Source: Clostridia bacterium (GTDB lineage: Bacteria > Bacillota > Clostridia > Oscillospirales > CAG-272). From it: DNA of 64,000 bases. The notes under the pieces were generated by a model. The model made no database searches. It was given only the letters and a program-made list of their open reading frames with translations, and was not told where the DNA came from. A program made the translations under genes and the position numbers. Shown in pieces: positions 34,554 to 44,187 of the stretch; positions within the stretch are counted from its first letter, which is position 1; the number at the start of each line of letters is the position of its first letter. The DNA is taken from positions 1 to 64,000 of the forward strand of contig JAFUQQ010000013.1 in NCBI GenBank assembly GCA_017472285.1. Reading direction: 5' to 3'.

Positions 34554-36614
34554 ATGAAAGGAAACATGAAGACCATTATCCTGTACCTTGTGATTATCGT
34601 TGCAATGATCAGTGTCTGTTTTATGTTTATCAACAATAAACAGGAACAGAAAGAGATTACCTTTGGTGAAGCCGTTGAGCTTTTCAAAGATAATAAAGTC
34701 GTTGAATTTACGATCACGTCAAGCAATGTTCTGAAAATCACAACGACGGATACGACCGAAACAGGTACAGCCGTAACCTGCACACATAAGCTTCGTGACG
34801 TATCGCTCTTTATGAATACCGTTGACGAATACGTACAAGCGCAACTCGCGCTTCCCAAAGAAGAACGCACGCTGAAGATTGAGAAATGGGATGTGGAGGC
34901 GATTAAGGAAACTTCTTCCTGGCTCCTTGCTTTTCTGCCCGGACTCATCATTGCCGTTCTGCTCATCGTATTCTATATCTTTATGATGAACAAAGCGGGC
35001 GACAGCGAACGCCGCATGAATTCTTTCGGCAAAGCAAGAGTAAAGATCCCCTCAAAAGATAAAAATCGTAAATTCTTCAGTGACGTTGCGGGTTGCGATG
35101 AAGAAAAAGAAGAGCTTCGCGAAGTCGTTGATTATCTGAAAGATCCCGCGAAATTCCGCCGTCTTGGCGCGAAGATTCCGCACGGTGTCCTTCTTGTAGG
35201 TCCTCCCGGAACAGGTAAGACTTTGCTTGCGAAAGCCGTTGCAGGCGAAGCAGACGTACCGTTCTTCTCGATCTCCGGTTCGGATTTCGTGGAAATGTAC
35301 GTTGGTGTCGGTGCATCCCGTGTACGCGACCTTTTTGAAACTGCGAAAAAAGCCCCCGCAAGTATCATTTTTATCGATGAAATCGATGCTGTGGGCAGAC
35401 GCAGAGGCACAGGTCTCGGTGGCGGTCACGACGAAAAAGAACAGACACTCAACCAGCTTCTTGTTGAAATGGACGGTTTCGGCGGTCATGACGGTGTTAT
35501 CGTCATTGCGGCAACCAACCGCCCTGATATCCTTGACCCCGCACTTCTCCGTCCCGGTCGTTTCGACCGTCAGGTAACTGTTGGTTATCCCGATATCAAG
35601 GGCAGAGAAGAAATTCTGAAGGTTCACGCGAAGGATAAACCCCTTGAAAGCGACGTTGATCTCGCGAAGATCGCACAGACTACCGTTGGTTTTGCGGGCG
35701 CAGACCTTGCCAACCTTCTCAATGAAGCGGCACTTCTTGCGGCACGTAAAAACAAATCCCTGATCGGTATGGTCGATATCGAGGAATCTTGGATCAAGAT
35801 TGCCGTCGGTAAACAAAAACGCAATTACAAGATCAAACCGCAGGAAAAACTCAAGACGGCATATCATGAAGCCGGTCATGCGATCCTTGCGTATTTCCTT
35901 CCCACGCAAGACCCTGTTCGTCAGATTTCGATCATTCCCAGCGGCAGAGCCCTCGGTTATACGCTCAATCCTCCCGTTGAGGACAAATACAGCGTTTATA
36001 AGAATGAAATGAAAGAAAATATTGCCGTATTCCTTGCGGGACGTGCGGCAGAAGAAATCGTTTTTGGTGATGTTTCGGGTGGGGCTTCCAATGATATCCA
36101 GAGAGCAACCCGTGTTGCCAGAGATATGGTCATGGTATACGGTATGAGTGATGTACTCGGTACGGTACATCTCGGCAATGAACACGGTGATGACGAAGTG
36201 TTCCTCGGACGTGATTTCAATTCTTCTAAGGGTTATTCCGAACAGACTGCGGCTCTCATTGACAGTGAAATCAAACGTATCATTGATGAAGCATATGCAA
36301 AAGCAAAAGAAGTTCTGACGATGCTTCGTGACAAATTGGATTTTGTTGCGGAATTCCTTGTTGCACATGAGATCATGGATGATGAACAGTTCAGAGCAGC
36401 TATGGAAGCTGATGCACCTACGGTTGCGGAAATCGCGGCAATCGGTGAAGAACGCCGTCGCCGTTCCGAAGAAGAAAACAAACTCCGTGAAGCTGCGGAA
36501 GCCGAAGCCCGTAAAAAGGACGAGGAAGAAGCAAAACGCCGTGCGGAAGCGGAAAAAGTAAATCAACAGCGCGGTTACGGTTACGACGATCCTTACGATC
36601 CTCACAGAAGATAA
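34554..36614 (+). CDS. ftsH: ATP-dependent zinc metalloprotease FtsH
   Basis: FtsH is a membrane-anchored AAA+ protease hexamer. The 686-residue protein has two membrane helices (about 8-26 and 122-145) around a small extracellular domain, the AAA module with VGPPGTGKT (near 220), [11 protein letters not shown] and the arginine-finger region [10 protein letters not shown], and the protease site HEAGH (near 439). The C-terminal 60 residues are unusually charged ([20 protein letters not shown]) and end [18 protein letters not shown] lies twelve bases before the ATG. A terminator follows. Confidence 0.97.
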   Translation: MKGNMKTIILYLVIIVAMISVCFMFINNKQEQKEITFGEAVELFKDNKVVEFTITSSNVLKITTTDTTETGTAVTCTHKLRDVSLFMNTVDEYVQAQLALPKEERTLKIEKWDVEAIKETSSWLLAFLPGLIIAVLLIVFYIFMMNKAGDSERRMNSFGKARVKIPSKDKNRKFFSDVAGCDEEKEELREVVDYLKDPAKFRRLGAKIPHGVLLVGPPGTGKTLLAKAVAGEADVPFFSISGSDFVEMYVGVGASRVRDLFETAKKAPASIIFIDEIDAVGRRRGTGLGGGHDEKEQTLNQLLVEMDGFGGHDGVIVIAATNRPDILDPALLRPGRFDRQVTVGYPDIKGREEILKVHAKDKPLESDVDLAKIAQTTVGFAGADLANLLNEAALLAARKNKSLIGMVDIEESWIKIAVGKQKRNYKIKPQEKLKTAYHEAGHAILAYFLPTQDPVRQISIIPSGRALGYTLNPPVEDKYSVYKNEMKENIAVFLAGRAAEEIVFGDVSGGASNDIQRATRVARDMVMVYGMSDVLGTVHLGNEHGDDEVFLGRDFNSSKGYSEQTAALIDSEIKRIIDEAYAKAKEVLTMLRDKLDFVAEFLVAHEIMDDEQFRAAMEADAPTVAEIAAIGEERRRRSEEENKLREAAEAEARKKDEEEAKRRAEAEKVNQQRGYGYDDPYDPHRR

Positions 36615-36618
36615 TTTA

Positions 36619-36660
36619 CGGAAAATATCCCTTAGGCGTATCCCCAAGGGATATTTTTTC
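36619..36660 (+). terminator. Terminator of ftsH
   Basis: AAAATATCCCTT pairs with AAGGGATATTTTTT. Confidence 0.85.
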
Positions 36661-36749
36661 AATTTTTTCGAAATTTACCAAACCTTTTTCCCATATTTGA
36701 TACCATATTGATATACCTCATTTTTCGTGTCGGAACGGTAAGGGAAACC

Positions 36750-36886
36750 CCTCCTCTACGAATAAAAACGAACGTACCCCATTACAAATTTTATCAAAAT
36801 AAAGACAGAGGGAACATAGGGGTGCAGGCATCGCCTGCCGTTTCTTTGGCTAAGCCTTTCTTTTCGTAAAGAAAGGCGGAAAGGAT
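36750..36886 (+). repeat. Dispersed repeat before the membrane-protein gene
   Basis: It contains CTACGAATAAAAACGAACGT, TTTATCAAAATAAAGACAGA, the palindrome GGTGCAGGCATCGCCTGCC (36821-36839) and the hairpin GCCTTTCTTTT/GTAAAGAAAGGC, ending GCGGAAAGGA before the start codon. The first two blocks recur inverted at 41705-41765. Confidence 0.8.
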
Positions 36887-36890
36887 AACA

Positions 36891-38150
36891 ATGAGAGAAA
36901 AAATCAAGTCGTTTTTACAGAAAGCAGAACCGTTTCGTTTTTACGGTTTGCGAGTCATTCGTGTTTTTCTGATGTATTATCTTTTTATTATCGTGGCAGA
37001 TTTATGTACGTTTTCGATTCCGGGCGGTGATCCCGAAATGTGGAATTACAATCCTGTTCAACATCACGGCTCTGCATCGTTTGCCCTTTTGATCACCTTT
37101 ATTTGCGTTTGCGGTATTTTCGTTTTATATGACCCGACGGCAAGACGGCATTTTTGTAAAAATCCGCCTCCCGAAAAGACGATATTTTCCGAATGGGGAC
37201 ATATTTTCTTTACATATGAATTCTGGTGTGACGTTGTGGGACTTGTTTTGTTTCCTCTGATCGTGAAAAGCGAAGTTTATGACCATCCGATCTGGTTTTT
37301 CTTCAGAAGGGATGATCTGGGAGAATGGACGAAATATGGTTTATATCTTTTGACCATTTTGCCTGTTTTTCTGATCGTGGAATGGATTATGCGTGTCAGA
37401 ACCCGTCGCTATTGGCGTGAGATGACAAGAGCTGAAGCCGAATCGGGACATCTGGACGGTCTGGCACTTGTTTTTCTTTCGCTTTTATTGATTGTCGGAG
37501 CGCCTTTTGTTGCACAATTTTATCTTATGACTTTTTTTGCGATCATATGGGTTGCTTTTTTTCCGACGACTTTGCTTGTCGTTGTGGGGATTCTTGCGGT
37601 TGTTTGGTTGCTGTCCGTGATTCGCGCGCTCAGAATTCGCAGAAAATTTATCCGCAAGCTTAAAAAGGTATGTAAGACAGAAAATATTGAAATTTCGGAG
37701 ATTTATCATCCTTATCTTTCTGTGATTCTGCGGAAAAATCACGATTTTCATTTCACCGTGAAGCAAGACGGAAAAACCTATGCTTGCAAGATGATCGCTG
37801 CTCTTTCCAAGGGCGCGCAGATGGTTTTTTTAGATGAAGATATCGGTTATTTCAAGCACGGTTTCCAATTCCGTAAGCATGATATCGTCTTTTTCCGCCC
37901 AAAATTTTATCATAGCTTTGAAGCGGAGGGTGCAGATAAAAATATATATATTGTTTCACCCGTGCCGTATGAGATCAGAGCCGTTGCCACGCAGGTTACG
38001 TTTCAATCGGAAGGTACAGATTTTATAACGGAAAGCAAACGTTTCCGTGTTCTTGACAACGCTTCCGCGCTTTACGGCGGTACGCTTTTCTCCGGTGACG
38101 GCTTTATCAGTGCGCTCAAACGTCATTGTCTGGATAAAAGTGAGCTTTAA
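36891..38150 (+). CDS. Polytopic membrane protein with C-terminal soluble domain, unknown function
   Basis: The 419-residue protein has about six membrane helices in residues 20-250 (for example LYLLTILPVFLIVEWI, LALVFLSLLLIVGAPFVAQF) and a soluble C-terminal domain of about 170 residues (ENIEISEIYHPYLSVILRKN, KHGFQFRKHDIVFFRPKFYH). Start at 36891 with AAAGGATAACA upstream, supplied by a repeat module. I do not recognise the family. It stands between ftsH and hpt with its own leader. Confidence 0.82.
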   Translation: MREKIKSFLQKAEPFRFYGLRVIRVFLMYYLFIIVADLCTFSIPGGDPEMWNYNPVQHHGSASFALLITFICVCGIFVLYDPTARRHFCKNPPPEKTIFSEWGHIFFTYEFWCDVVGLVLFPLIVKSEVYDHPIWFFFRRDDLGEWTKYGLYLLTILPVFLIVEWIMRVRTRRYWREMTRAEAESGHLDGLALVFLSLLLIVGAPFVAQFYLMTFFAIIWVAFFPTTLLVVVGILAVVWLLSVIRALRIRRKFIRKLKKVCKTENIEISEIYHPYLSVILRKNHDFHFTVKQDGKTYACKMIAALSKGAQMVFLDEDIGYFKHGFQFRKHDIVFFRPKFYHSFEAEGADKNIYIVSPVPYEIRAVATQVTFQSEGTDFITESKRFRVLDNASALYGGTLFSGDGFISALKRHCLDKSEL

Positions 38151-38194
38151 GGAAAAATAAACCGAAAAAGAAACAAAATTTGCTGAAAAAGTCC

Positions 38195-38223
38195 TTGCAA
38201 TCGGCAAAAATATGTGTTAATAT
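38195..38223 (+). promoter_or_regulatory. Promoter of hpt
   Basis: TTGCAA (38195-38200), a 17-base spacer and TAATAT (38218-38223). No purine-riboswitch structure is seen in the short leader. Confidence 0.75.
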
Positions 38224-38269
38224 AAAGACATATTGAATAAATTATGAACTTTAAAGGAGTTTATTTGCC

Positions 38270-38830
38270 GTGAAACAGTTTGATTCTATTGAAGATTTCA
38301 GCAGCAAGATCAGCAAGCCTCTGATCACCGAGCAAGAGATTGCACAAGCAGTCAAAAGAGCGGCCAAAGCGATCGACGATATCTATGACGGTTCGCCGAT
38401 TCTGCTCGTCAGCATTTTGAAAGGTGCTTTCGTATTCATGTCTGACGTTTGCAAAGCGGTCACCGTTCCCTGTAAGGTCGATTTCATGTGCGCAAAGAGT
38501 TATTTTGAAAGCACGGAATCTTCGGGTCATGTACAGATCATCATGGATCTGAAACAGGATATTGCTGGTTGCCATGTCGTTATCCTCGAGGATATCGTCG
38601 ATACAGGCAGAACACTTGCTTTGATTATGAAAATGCTCAAGATTCGCAATCCGAAGTCCTTGCGCGTCATCACGCTCCTGGACAAGCCTTCCCGCCGCCT
38701 TGTTGATTTCCAAGCGGATCTCTCCCTCTTTACGATTCCTGACCATTTTGTCATCGGTTACGGTCTTGACTACGGTGAATATTACAGAAATCTGCCGTAT
38801 ATTGCCGAATACAAAGAAAGTGAGAAGTAA
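38270..38830 (+). CDS. hpt: Hypoxanthine phosphoribosyltransferase
   Basis: This enzyme salvages hypoxanthine and guanine to IMP and GMP. The 186-residue protein has the PRPP-binding motif VVILEDIVDTGRTLA, ILVSILKGAFVFM-type loop (LLVSILKGAFVFMSD) and the purine-site VIGYGLDYGEYYRNLP. The start codon is GTG, ten bases after AAAGGAG. The purine permease follows six bases downstream, forming an uptake-and-salvage operon. Confidence 0.95.
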   Translation: MKQFDSIEDFSSKISKPLITEQEIAQAVKRAAKAIDDIYDGSPILLVSILKGAFVFMSDVCKAVTVPCKVDFMCAKSYFESTESSGHVQIIMDLKQDIAGCHVVILEDIVDTGRTLALIMKMLKIRNPKSLRVITLLDKPSRRLVDFQADLSLFTIPDHFVIGYGLDYGEYYRNLPYIAEYKESEK

Positions 38831-38836
38831 ATCATC

Positions 38837-40207
38837 ATGTTGAACAAGATCTTTAAACTCAAAGAAAATAATACGACCGTCAAAACGGAAGTCATCGCAG
38901 GTATCACCACCTTTATGACGATGGCTTATATCCTTGCGGTCAACCCCAGCATCCTTGCCGAAGCGGGCATGGATCCTACAGCAGTTCTTCTTGCGACTTG
39001 TATCGCTTCCTTTATCGGTACGGCGCTCATGGCTTTCTGGGCAAACCTTCCTTTCGTTCTTTCTGCAGGTATGGGACTCAACGCATATATGGCATACACT
39101 GTTTGCGGTCAGATGGGTTATCCCTGGCAGATCGCACTCCTTGCAGTATTCACTGAAGGTATCATCTTCATCCTTCTCTCCCTGACAAAAGTCAGAGAAG
39201 CGATCTTCAATTCCATTCCCTTGCAGCTTAAAACAGCCGTTTCCGTTGGTATCGGTCTTTTCATCGCTTTCATCGGTTTGCAAAATGCAAAGCTTTCCGT
39301 TGACAGCTCCACACTCGTTACCATCGTAAACTTCACGGAAAACTTTAGTACCGTCGGTATCGGCGCGCTTCTCGCGATCCTCGGCACGCTCCTCATGGCG
39401 ATCCTTTATGTAAAAGGTGTCAAAGGTTCTATCCTGATCGGTATCCTCGTTACTTGGGGTCTCGGTATGCTTTGCCAGCTCATCGGTATTTACGTTCCCA
39501 ATCCCGAAGCAGGCTTCTATTCCCTCTATCCGACTCTCGGTTTCACAGACTTCACAAAGCTTGGCGAAACCTTCGGTCAGTGCTTTGACTTCAAAGTGCT
39601 CAAAGAACACGGCGTTGATATTTTCAACTTTATCGTTATTATCTTCTCCTTCCTTTTCGTTGACCTTTTCGATACGCTCGGCACACTCATCGGTGTCAGC
39701 TCGAAAGCAAATATGCTCGATGAAGAAGGCAGATTGCCCAACATCAAGCCCGCTTTGATGGCAGACGCAGTTGCAACCTCCGCAGGTGCGGTTCTTGGTA
39801 CATCCACAACCACGACATTCGTTGAATCCGCTTCCGGTGTTGCTGCAGGCGGTAGAACAGGTCTTACCGCTATCACAGCAGGTATCCTCTTCCTCGTTTC
39901 CACATTGTTTGCACCCATCTTCACAGCAATTCCCTCTTTCGCAACAGCTCCCGCGCTTATCATCGTAGGCTTCTTGATGTTCAGCAATATTGCGAACCTG
40001 AAGCTGACTGAAGATAACTACACAACTGCGATCCCCGCATACCTCTGCATCATCGCAATGCCCTTGTTTTACAGCATTGCGGAAGGTATCTCTCTCGGCG
40101 TTATCTCCTACGTTGTTATGAATCTTGCTTGCAAGAAGTGGAAAGATATCTCTCCCGTTATGTATGTCCTCGCCGTACTCTTTATCCTGAAGTATATTTT
40201 TCTTTAA
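38837..40207 (+). CDS. NCS2-family purine permease (AzgA/PbuG/PbuO-like)
   Basis: The 456-residue protein has about 12-14 membrane helices and the family pattern VKTEVIAGITTFMTMAYILA at the start, MGLNAYMAYTVCGQMG, the motif LFDTLGTLIGVSSKA and the Ser/Thr-rich ALMADAVATSAGAVLGTST with the signature TTTFVESASGVAAGGRTGLT. It probably imports adenine, guanine or hypoxanthine with protons. Its coupling to hpt favours guanine/hypoxanthine (inference). A clear terminator follows. Confidence 0.93.
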   Translation: MLNKIFKLKENNTTVKTEVIAGITTFMTMAYILAVNPSILAEAGMDPTAVLLATCIASFIGTALMAFWANLPFVLSAGMGLNAYMAYTVCGQMGYPWQIALLAVFTEGIIFILLSLTKVREAIFNSIPLQLKTAVSVGIGLFIAFIGLQNAKLSVDSSTLVTIVNFTENFSTVGIGALLAILGTLLMAILYVKGVKGSILIGILVTWGLGMLCQLIGIYVPNPEAGFYSLYPTLGFTDFTKLGETFGQCFDFKVLKEHGVDIFNFIVIIFSFLFVDLFDTLGTLIGVSSKANMLDEEGRLPNIKPALMADAVATSAGAVLGTSTTTTFVESASGVAAGGRTGLTAITAGILFLVSTLFAPIFTAIPSFATAPALIIVGFLMFSNIANLKLTEDNYTTAIPAYLCIIAMPLFYSIAEGISLGVISYVVMNLACKKWKDISPVMYVLAVLFILKYIFL

Positions 40208-40212
40208 TATCA

Positions 40213-40252
40213 AAAAACGCCCTGAACGGTTTTCGTTCAGGGCTTTTTTTGT
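40213..40252. terminator. Terminator between the purine permease and the DUF2791 ATPase
   Basis: CGCCCTGAACG pairs with CGTTCAGGGC around GTTTT, followed by TTTTTTTG. It separates converging genes. Confidence 0.85.
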
Positions 40253-41605
40253 TTAAAATTCAATGAGTTCGGGATCAAATTCTGCCTTTGTTTGCGGTTC
40301 ATCCTGTTTGGGAAGAAGGGTCTCACCTTGTTTCTGATATACGTCGGGCAGACGGGTCTTTCCGCCCGATTGCATGACGATACCGAGGGCTGTGAGATAA
40401 GCGCGTATCATTTCACGGGGGGTAATCATCGTATCTGCACCCGCACGGGCAAGCATAAAATACAGGAAATCACGCATTTCTTCCGCTTTGACGTTGACTT
40501 CGCCGTAGCAACGGTTGAAAAGTACGGTTACACGTGCAAGCAGTGCCAGAAGTTCATCATCGGAAAGTCTGGCAAGACGCATGATTGGGCCGAACATCTG
40601 CCCGCCCGCCGTAATTGCCGCAGTATTTTCTTTGCCAAACATATTATCGACAAGTCGGGACTTCAAGGCTTCATAGCTGAAAAGTCCGCGTCTGGTATCT
40701 TCTAAAAATTGCGGTGTACCTGCGAAAATGATCTCAAGTCCTTCTGCTTTACCCTGCAAGGTATCGTTGAAAATTGCAAGGATTTTTTCATAATTGTTTT
40801 CACGGGAAACACGGTTAGGAATCTTATAAAGGTTGACACATTCATCGATGAAAACCACAAGACCGCCATAACCGATTCTGCGGACGAATGCCGCCATGAG
40901 CTTGATATAATCGTACCAGTTTTCATCATTGATGATGCCCGACACGGAAAGTGCGGAACGTGCTTCGGTTTTCGTCCCGTATTCACCGCGCAACCAACGC
41001 AGACAATCGCTTTGTTTCTGTTCATCGGAATCACGCCATGCGCGGTAATAAATATCGATCACACGTGCAAAATCAAATGCACCGACACCGGTTTCCACTT
41101 CATGTAAAACGGCATAGATACGATGGGAAACTTCCTTTTCAAATTTCGGCGATTCGGGATAGATACCCGATTCCGTCACGGCATATTGGATATCCGAAAG
41201 CCATTTGGAGATCATTTGTGAAAGCGCGCCGCCATCGGGTGATGCTTTTGTGGAAAGATTTTTGATTAATTCTCTGTAAGTTGCGATACCGCCGCCATTC
41301 GATGAAGAAAGCCTTCGTTCGGGTGAAAGGTCGGCATCTGCACAGACAAAACCTTTTTCCACGGCATAGCCGCGCATCAGTTGGATCAGAAAGCTCTTAC
41401 CGCTACCGTATTTACCGATCAGAAAACGTGTGGAAGAACCGCCTTCCGCGACGTTTTCAAGGTCTTTGCAGATCGCCGCGATCTCCGCGGTGCGTCCGAT
41501 GGCAATATATTTTGCGCCCGCGCGCGGCACGACACCTGCCGCCATTGATGCGAGCAATGAATTGAGTATTCTTTTCGGTATTTTTACCGATGCCATATCT
41601 TGCAT
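40253..41605 (-). CDS. BrxD-like ATP-binding protein (DUF2791 family)
   Basis: The 450-residue protein is a P-loop ATPase of the DUF2791/BrxD type. It has GRTAEIAAICKDLENVAEGG near 37-56, Walker A GKYGSGKSF at 64-72, DADLSPERRL, Walker B GLVVFIDECVNLYKI, and the family hallmark NDTLQGKAEGLEIIFAGTPQ with RRGLFSYEALKSRL. Relatives occur in BREX type 2 phage defence and beside TerB-N proteins in predicted DNA-processing systems. It is on the same strand as, and downstream of, a TerB-N/C gene here, with a GH2 gene between them. A hairpin repeat supplies its GGGAGG. Whether it acts in defence in this host is inference. Confidence 0.87.
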   Translation of the reverse strand: MQDMASVKIPKRILNSLLASMAAGVVPRAGAKYIAIGRTAEIAAICKDLENVAEGGSSTRFLIGKYGSGKSFLIQLMRGYAVEKGFVCADADLSPERRLSSSNGGGIATYRELIKNLSTKASPDGGALSQMISKWLSDIQYAVTESGIYPESPKFEKEVSHRIYAVLHEVETGVGAFDFARVIDIYYRAWRDSDEQKQSDCLRWLRGEYGTKTEARSALSVSGIINDENWYDYIKLMAAFVRRIGYGGLVVFIDECVNLYKIPNRVSRENNYEKILAIFNDTLQGKAEGLEIIFAGTPQFLEDTRRGLFSYEALKSRLVDNMFGKENTAAITAGGQMFGPIMRLARLSDDELLALLARVTVLFNRCYGEVNVKAEEMRDFLYFMLARAGADTMITPREMIRAYLTALGIVMQSGGKTRLPDVYQKQGETLLPKQDEPQTKAEFDPELIEF

Positions 41606-41862
41606 ATTTTCCTCCCGCTTTTCTTTGGAAAAAGAAAAGCTTGGCAAAAGAAACCCCGCCTTTCTTTACAGAAAGAAAGGCTTGGCGAAAGAAACGCTCT
41701 GTGGTTCCTCTACCTTTATTTTGATAAGATTTTTAATGGTGGTATGTTCGTTTTTATTCGTAGTATCTTGGTTTAGCTAAAACTTTACAAAAAGTAATGA
41801 TTTTCAAAGCTCTCCCCTTTGGAGAGGGTGTCAAAGCTTTTGCTTTGACGGGTGAGGTTATT
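41606..41862 (-). repeat. Repeats upstream of the DUF2791 gene
   Basis: Two tandem hairpin-and-GCGG modules are present on the minus strand, GCTTTTCTTTTT/AAAGAAAAGC (41617-41640) next to the ribosome binding site and GCCTTTCTTT/AAAGAAAGGC (41658-41681). They are followed by ACAGAGCGTTTCTTTCGCC, then the segment shared with 36750-36810, and a CTCTCC-family hairpin (about 41806-41860). Confidence 0.78.
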
Positions 41863-44187
41863 TCAAAATTTTCCATCTGCTTCCCACATTCCGCTTTCTT
41901 TCATATACCGGAAATATTCGTCGAAATCATACGGTGCTTTTGCGCAGACGTAATAATTTTTGTCCGTGATACCATCATACGTCCATTCCATGACGTAAAA
42001 ATGCATTTTGTCATCATGATAAGGGATTTTTATGATATCCGATGCGCTGTTTTGAGGTAAAAATGCAGAACCTTGCATGATTTCGCCTGTTGCGAGATCG
42101 GTGATGCGGTAAGAAAGGGTGATATCTTTCAGAAATTCATTTGCGCCGATAAGGGTCAGCATTTGGTTTTCGGGTTCACGAAACATCAGACAAACGGGTG
42201 CTTGGGAGCGTTTGGTGACGTAGAATGCCAATTTTTTTGCGTAATAATAGTCCACGACCGCATCGGAAAATTGAGACCAACCATCCACGAGATTCCACCA
42301 GATAATACCTGTGCGTTCCCAATTGCATTTGCCCATACGGAAGCGTTCCACGAAGAATTTCATGGCTTCTGCTTGAGAGGCTTGGCTTGTCATGGCAAAG
42401 CGTTCCAATGTTTCGGGTTCTTCATCAAAGAGAACTTTGATCTGTTTTGCCATCAAAGGCAAACGGAACGCATATTGCGCGTGTTCACCGACTTCGATAC
42501 AGGTTGCATGGAGTTGCCACTCGGGATTCCTCTGCCACGGCCAGAGATATTCGGGAGAGAGGAATTTTTCAAGTGAAGACGGTGCAGGACAGCCGTGATA
42601 ACCTGTTTCGCTTGCAAATTTTGCGGGAGATTTTGTATAAAAGTCGCTTTTGAAATAGTCACGGGGACCCCAGAGATGTTTTTCGGGTGTGTTACCCGGC
42701 ATACCACTGTCATATGCAAATTGATCGATATAAGGGGAGCTTGGGATATAAGCGCGTTCGGGATCGTGTTGTGCTAAAACGGAGGGTATGACCTGTCTTG
42801 TCAGGATATTGCGGTTTGGGTCGACACCGCAAGCCGTCCACGATACAGCCGCTTCGTCACATTCGTTATCACCTGCCCAGAGTGCAAGAGAAACGTGATG
42901 GCGGTATTTTTTCACGACGGCGGTCACTTCTTTTTCAAGCGCATCGCAAAGATGACGGTTCAGGGGATATGTTGCACAACCCATTGCGAAATCTTGCCAG
43001 ATGGCGATACCGTTTTCGTCACAATAATCAAAGACGGATTCATCTTCATAGACGTTACCGCCCCAGAAACGAATCATATTGCAGTTTGATTCCGAAAGGA
43101 GTTCCAGTGCTTTGGGGATGCGTTCTTTATCGCGGGAATGAAGCGCATCCATCGGCACCCAATTCGTTCCGCGGATAAAGAGCGGTTTTCCGTTGATATG
43201 GAAAAAAAATTCATTGTTTTCATCGGCAAGACTGCTTCGTTTGAGTTCGAATTTGCAAAGTCCCGTGCGGAAAGATACGGTATCAATGATTTTTTCGCCG
43301 TGTAAGAGTTCGGCGGTGACATCGTAAAGATTTTGCTTACCCATATCGCGTGTCCACCAGAGATATGGTTCTTCGATATCGAAACGGAAAACGGAGGATG
43401 CATTCCAGAGTTTGAATTCTTCCGCAAAGGTACGGTCTTTGCAAGTACCTTTGATACGCAGGGTATATTCATAAGCGAAATCGCCTGTCAGAACGGCGTT
43501 GCAATAAAGACGCATTTTTGCTTTTCCGTTTTTGAAATTGATGGCGCGGAGGTAAACTTCGTCAAGGTATTCTTCACGGATCTTTTCGAGGCGGACGGAA
43601 CGCCAGATGCCGCCCGAAAGGATTCTCGGCAGGATATCCCAACCGAACATATGCGCGGCTTTCCGGACGTTCAGACTTTCCGCATTATATTTCTGATGTG
43701 TGATGACACCCGCGTCGATGGGATGTTTACGAGATTCTAAAAAGACGGGTTTGATATGGATGAGGAGTTCGTTTGTTCCGATTTGCAGGTTTTCGGCTTT
43801 GATGGTATGAGAAATGAGCATATTGTCCGTTGTGCCGATCAAATTACCGTTCAGATAGATATCGGCAAAGGTATCGATGCCTTCAAAAATGAATTGATAA
43901 TCGTCGGAGTCGTTGATGTCAAAGGTGCGGACGTACCAGAGGTGCAGATTTTCGCGCTTTTGTGCCTCGAGAGGATTTTGGCCGAAGAACACGTCACCGA
44001 TGATGCCTGCGTTTTGCAGGTCGATTTCAAAATTGCCGGGAACTTTGGCTTTGACACGGGGAAAAGTGCTTGATTGCAGGGCGGCTTCGGTCGGATATTC
44101 GGTGTTTTTGGGAATTTTATAATTTTCTTCGTAATAGAGTGTCCAATCTCCGTCAAGAGAAAAGGCTTGCTTATGATTCGATCTCAT
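41863..44187 (-). CDS. Glycoside hydrolase family 2 protein (beta-mannosidase-like)
   Basis: The 774-residue protein has the GH2 plan: N-terminal sugar-binding jelly roll (SLDGDWTLYYEENYKIP, WYVRTFDI, FEGIDTFADIYLNG), an immunoglobulin-like domain and a TIM barrel with NGKPLFIRGTNWVPMD. The acid/base glutamate is likely in LWAGDNECDE and the nucleophile in FASETGYHG, as in beta-mannosidase-type members. No signal peptide is seen, so it acts inside the cell. Its start overlaps the TerB-like gene by 17 bases, with GGAGG inside that gene, so the two are translationally coupled, an odd pairing. The substrate is not certain. Confidence 0.9.
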   Translation of the reverse strand: MRSNHKQAFSLDGDWTLYYEENYKIPKNTEYPTEAALQSSTFPRVKAKVPGNFEIDLQNAGIIGDVFFGQNPLEAQKRENLHLWYVRTFDINDSDDYQFIFEGIDTFADIYLNGNLIGTTDNMLISHTIKAENLQIGTNELLIHIKPVFLESRKHPIDAGVITHQKYNAESLNVRKAAHMFGWDILPRILSGGIWRSVRLEKIREEYLDEVYLRAINFKNGKAKMRLYCNAVLTGDFAYEYTLRIKGTCKDRTFAEEFKLWNASSVFRFDIEEPYLWWTRDMGKQNLYDVTAELLHGEKIIDTVSFRTGLCKFELKRSSLADENNEFFFHINGKPLFIRGTNWVPMDALHSRDKERIPKALELLSESNCNMIRFWGGNVYEDESVFDYCDENGIAIWQDFAMGCATYPLNRHLCDALEKEVTAVVKKYRHHVSLALWAGDNECDEAAVSWTACGVDPNRNILTRQVIPSVLAQHDPERAYIPSSPYIDQFAYDSGMPGNTPEKHLWGPRDYFKSDFYTKSPAKFASETGYHGCPAPSSLEKFLSPEYLWPWQRNPEWQLHATCIEVGEHAQYAFRLPLMAKQIKVLFDEEPETLERFAMTSQASQAEAMKFFVERFRMGKCNWERTGIIWWNLVDGWSQFSDAVVDYYYAKKLAFYVTKRSQAPVCLMFREPENQMLTLIGANEFLKDITLSYRITDLATGEIMQGSAFLPQNSASDIIKIPYHDDKMHFYVMEWTYDGITDKNYYVCAKAPYDFDEYFRYMKESGMWEADGKF

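Noticed and set aside
35052..36662. A 536-codon open frame antisense to ftsH
   Set aside because: It is a shadow of ftsH; its Phe/Ile/Arg-rich translation has no domain and no start signal.
38151..38269. Possible purine riboswitch before hpt
   Set aside because: The leader after the promoter is only about 45 bases and has none of the conserved purine-riboswitch helices.
38261..40213. A 650-codon open frame antisense to hpt and the purine permease
   Set aside because: It mirrors the two real genes on the other strand, has no ribosome binding site, and its translation is rich in Cys/Asp/Glu as expected from reversed codons.
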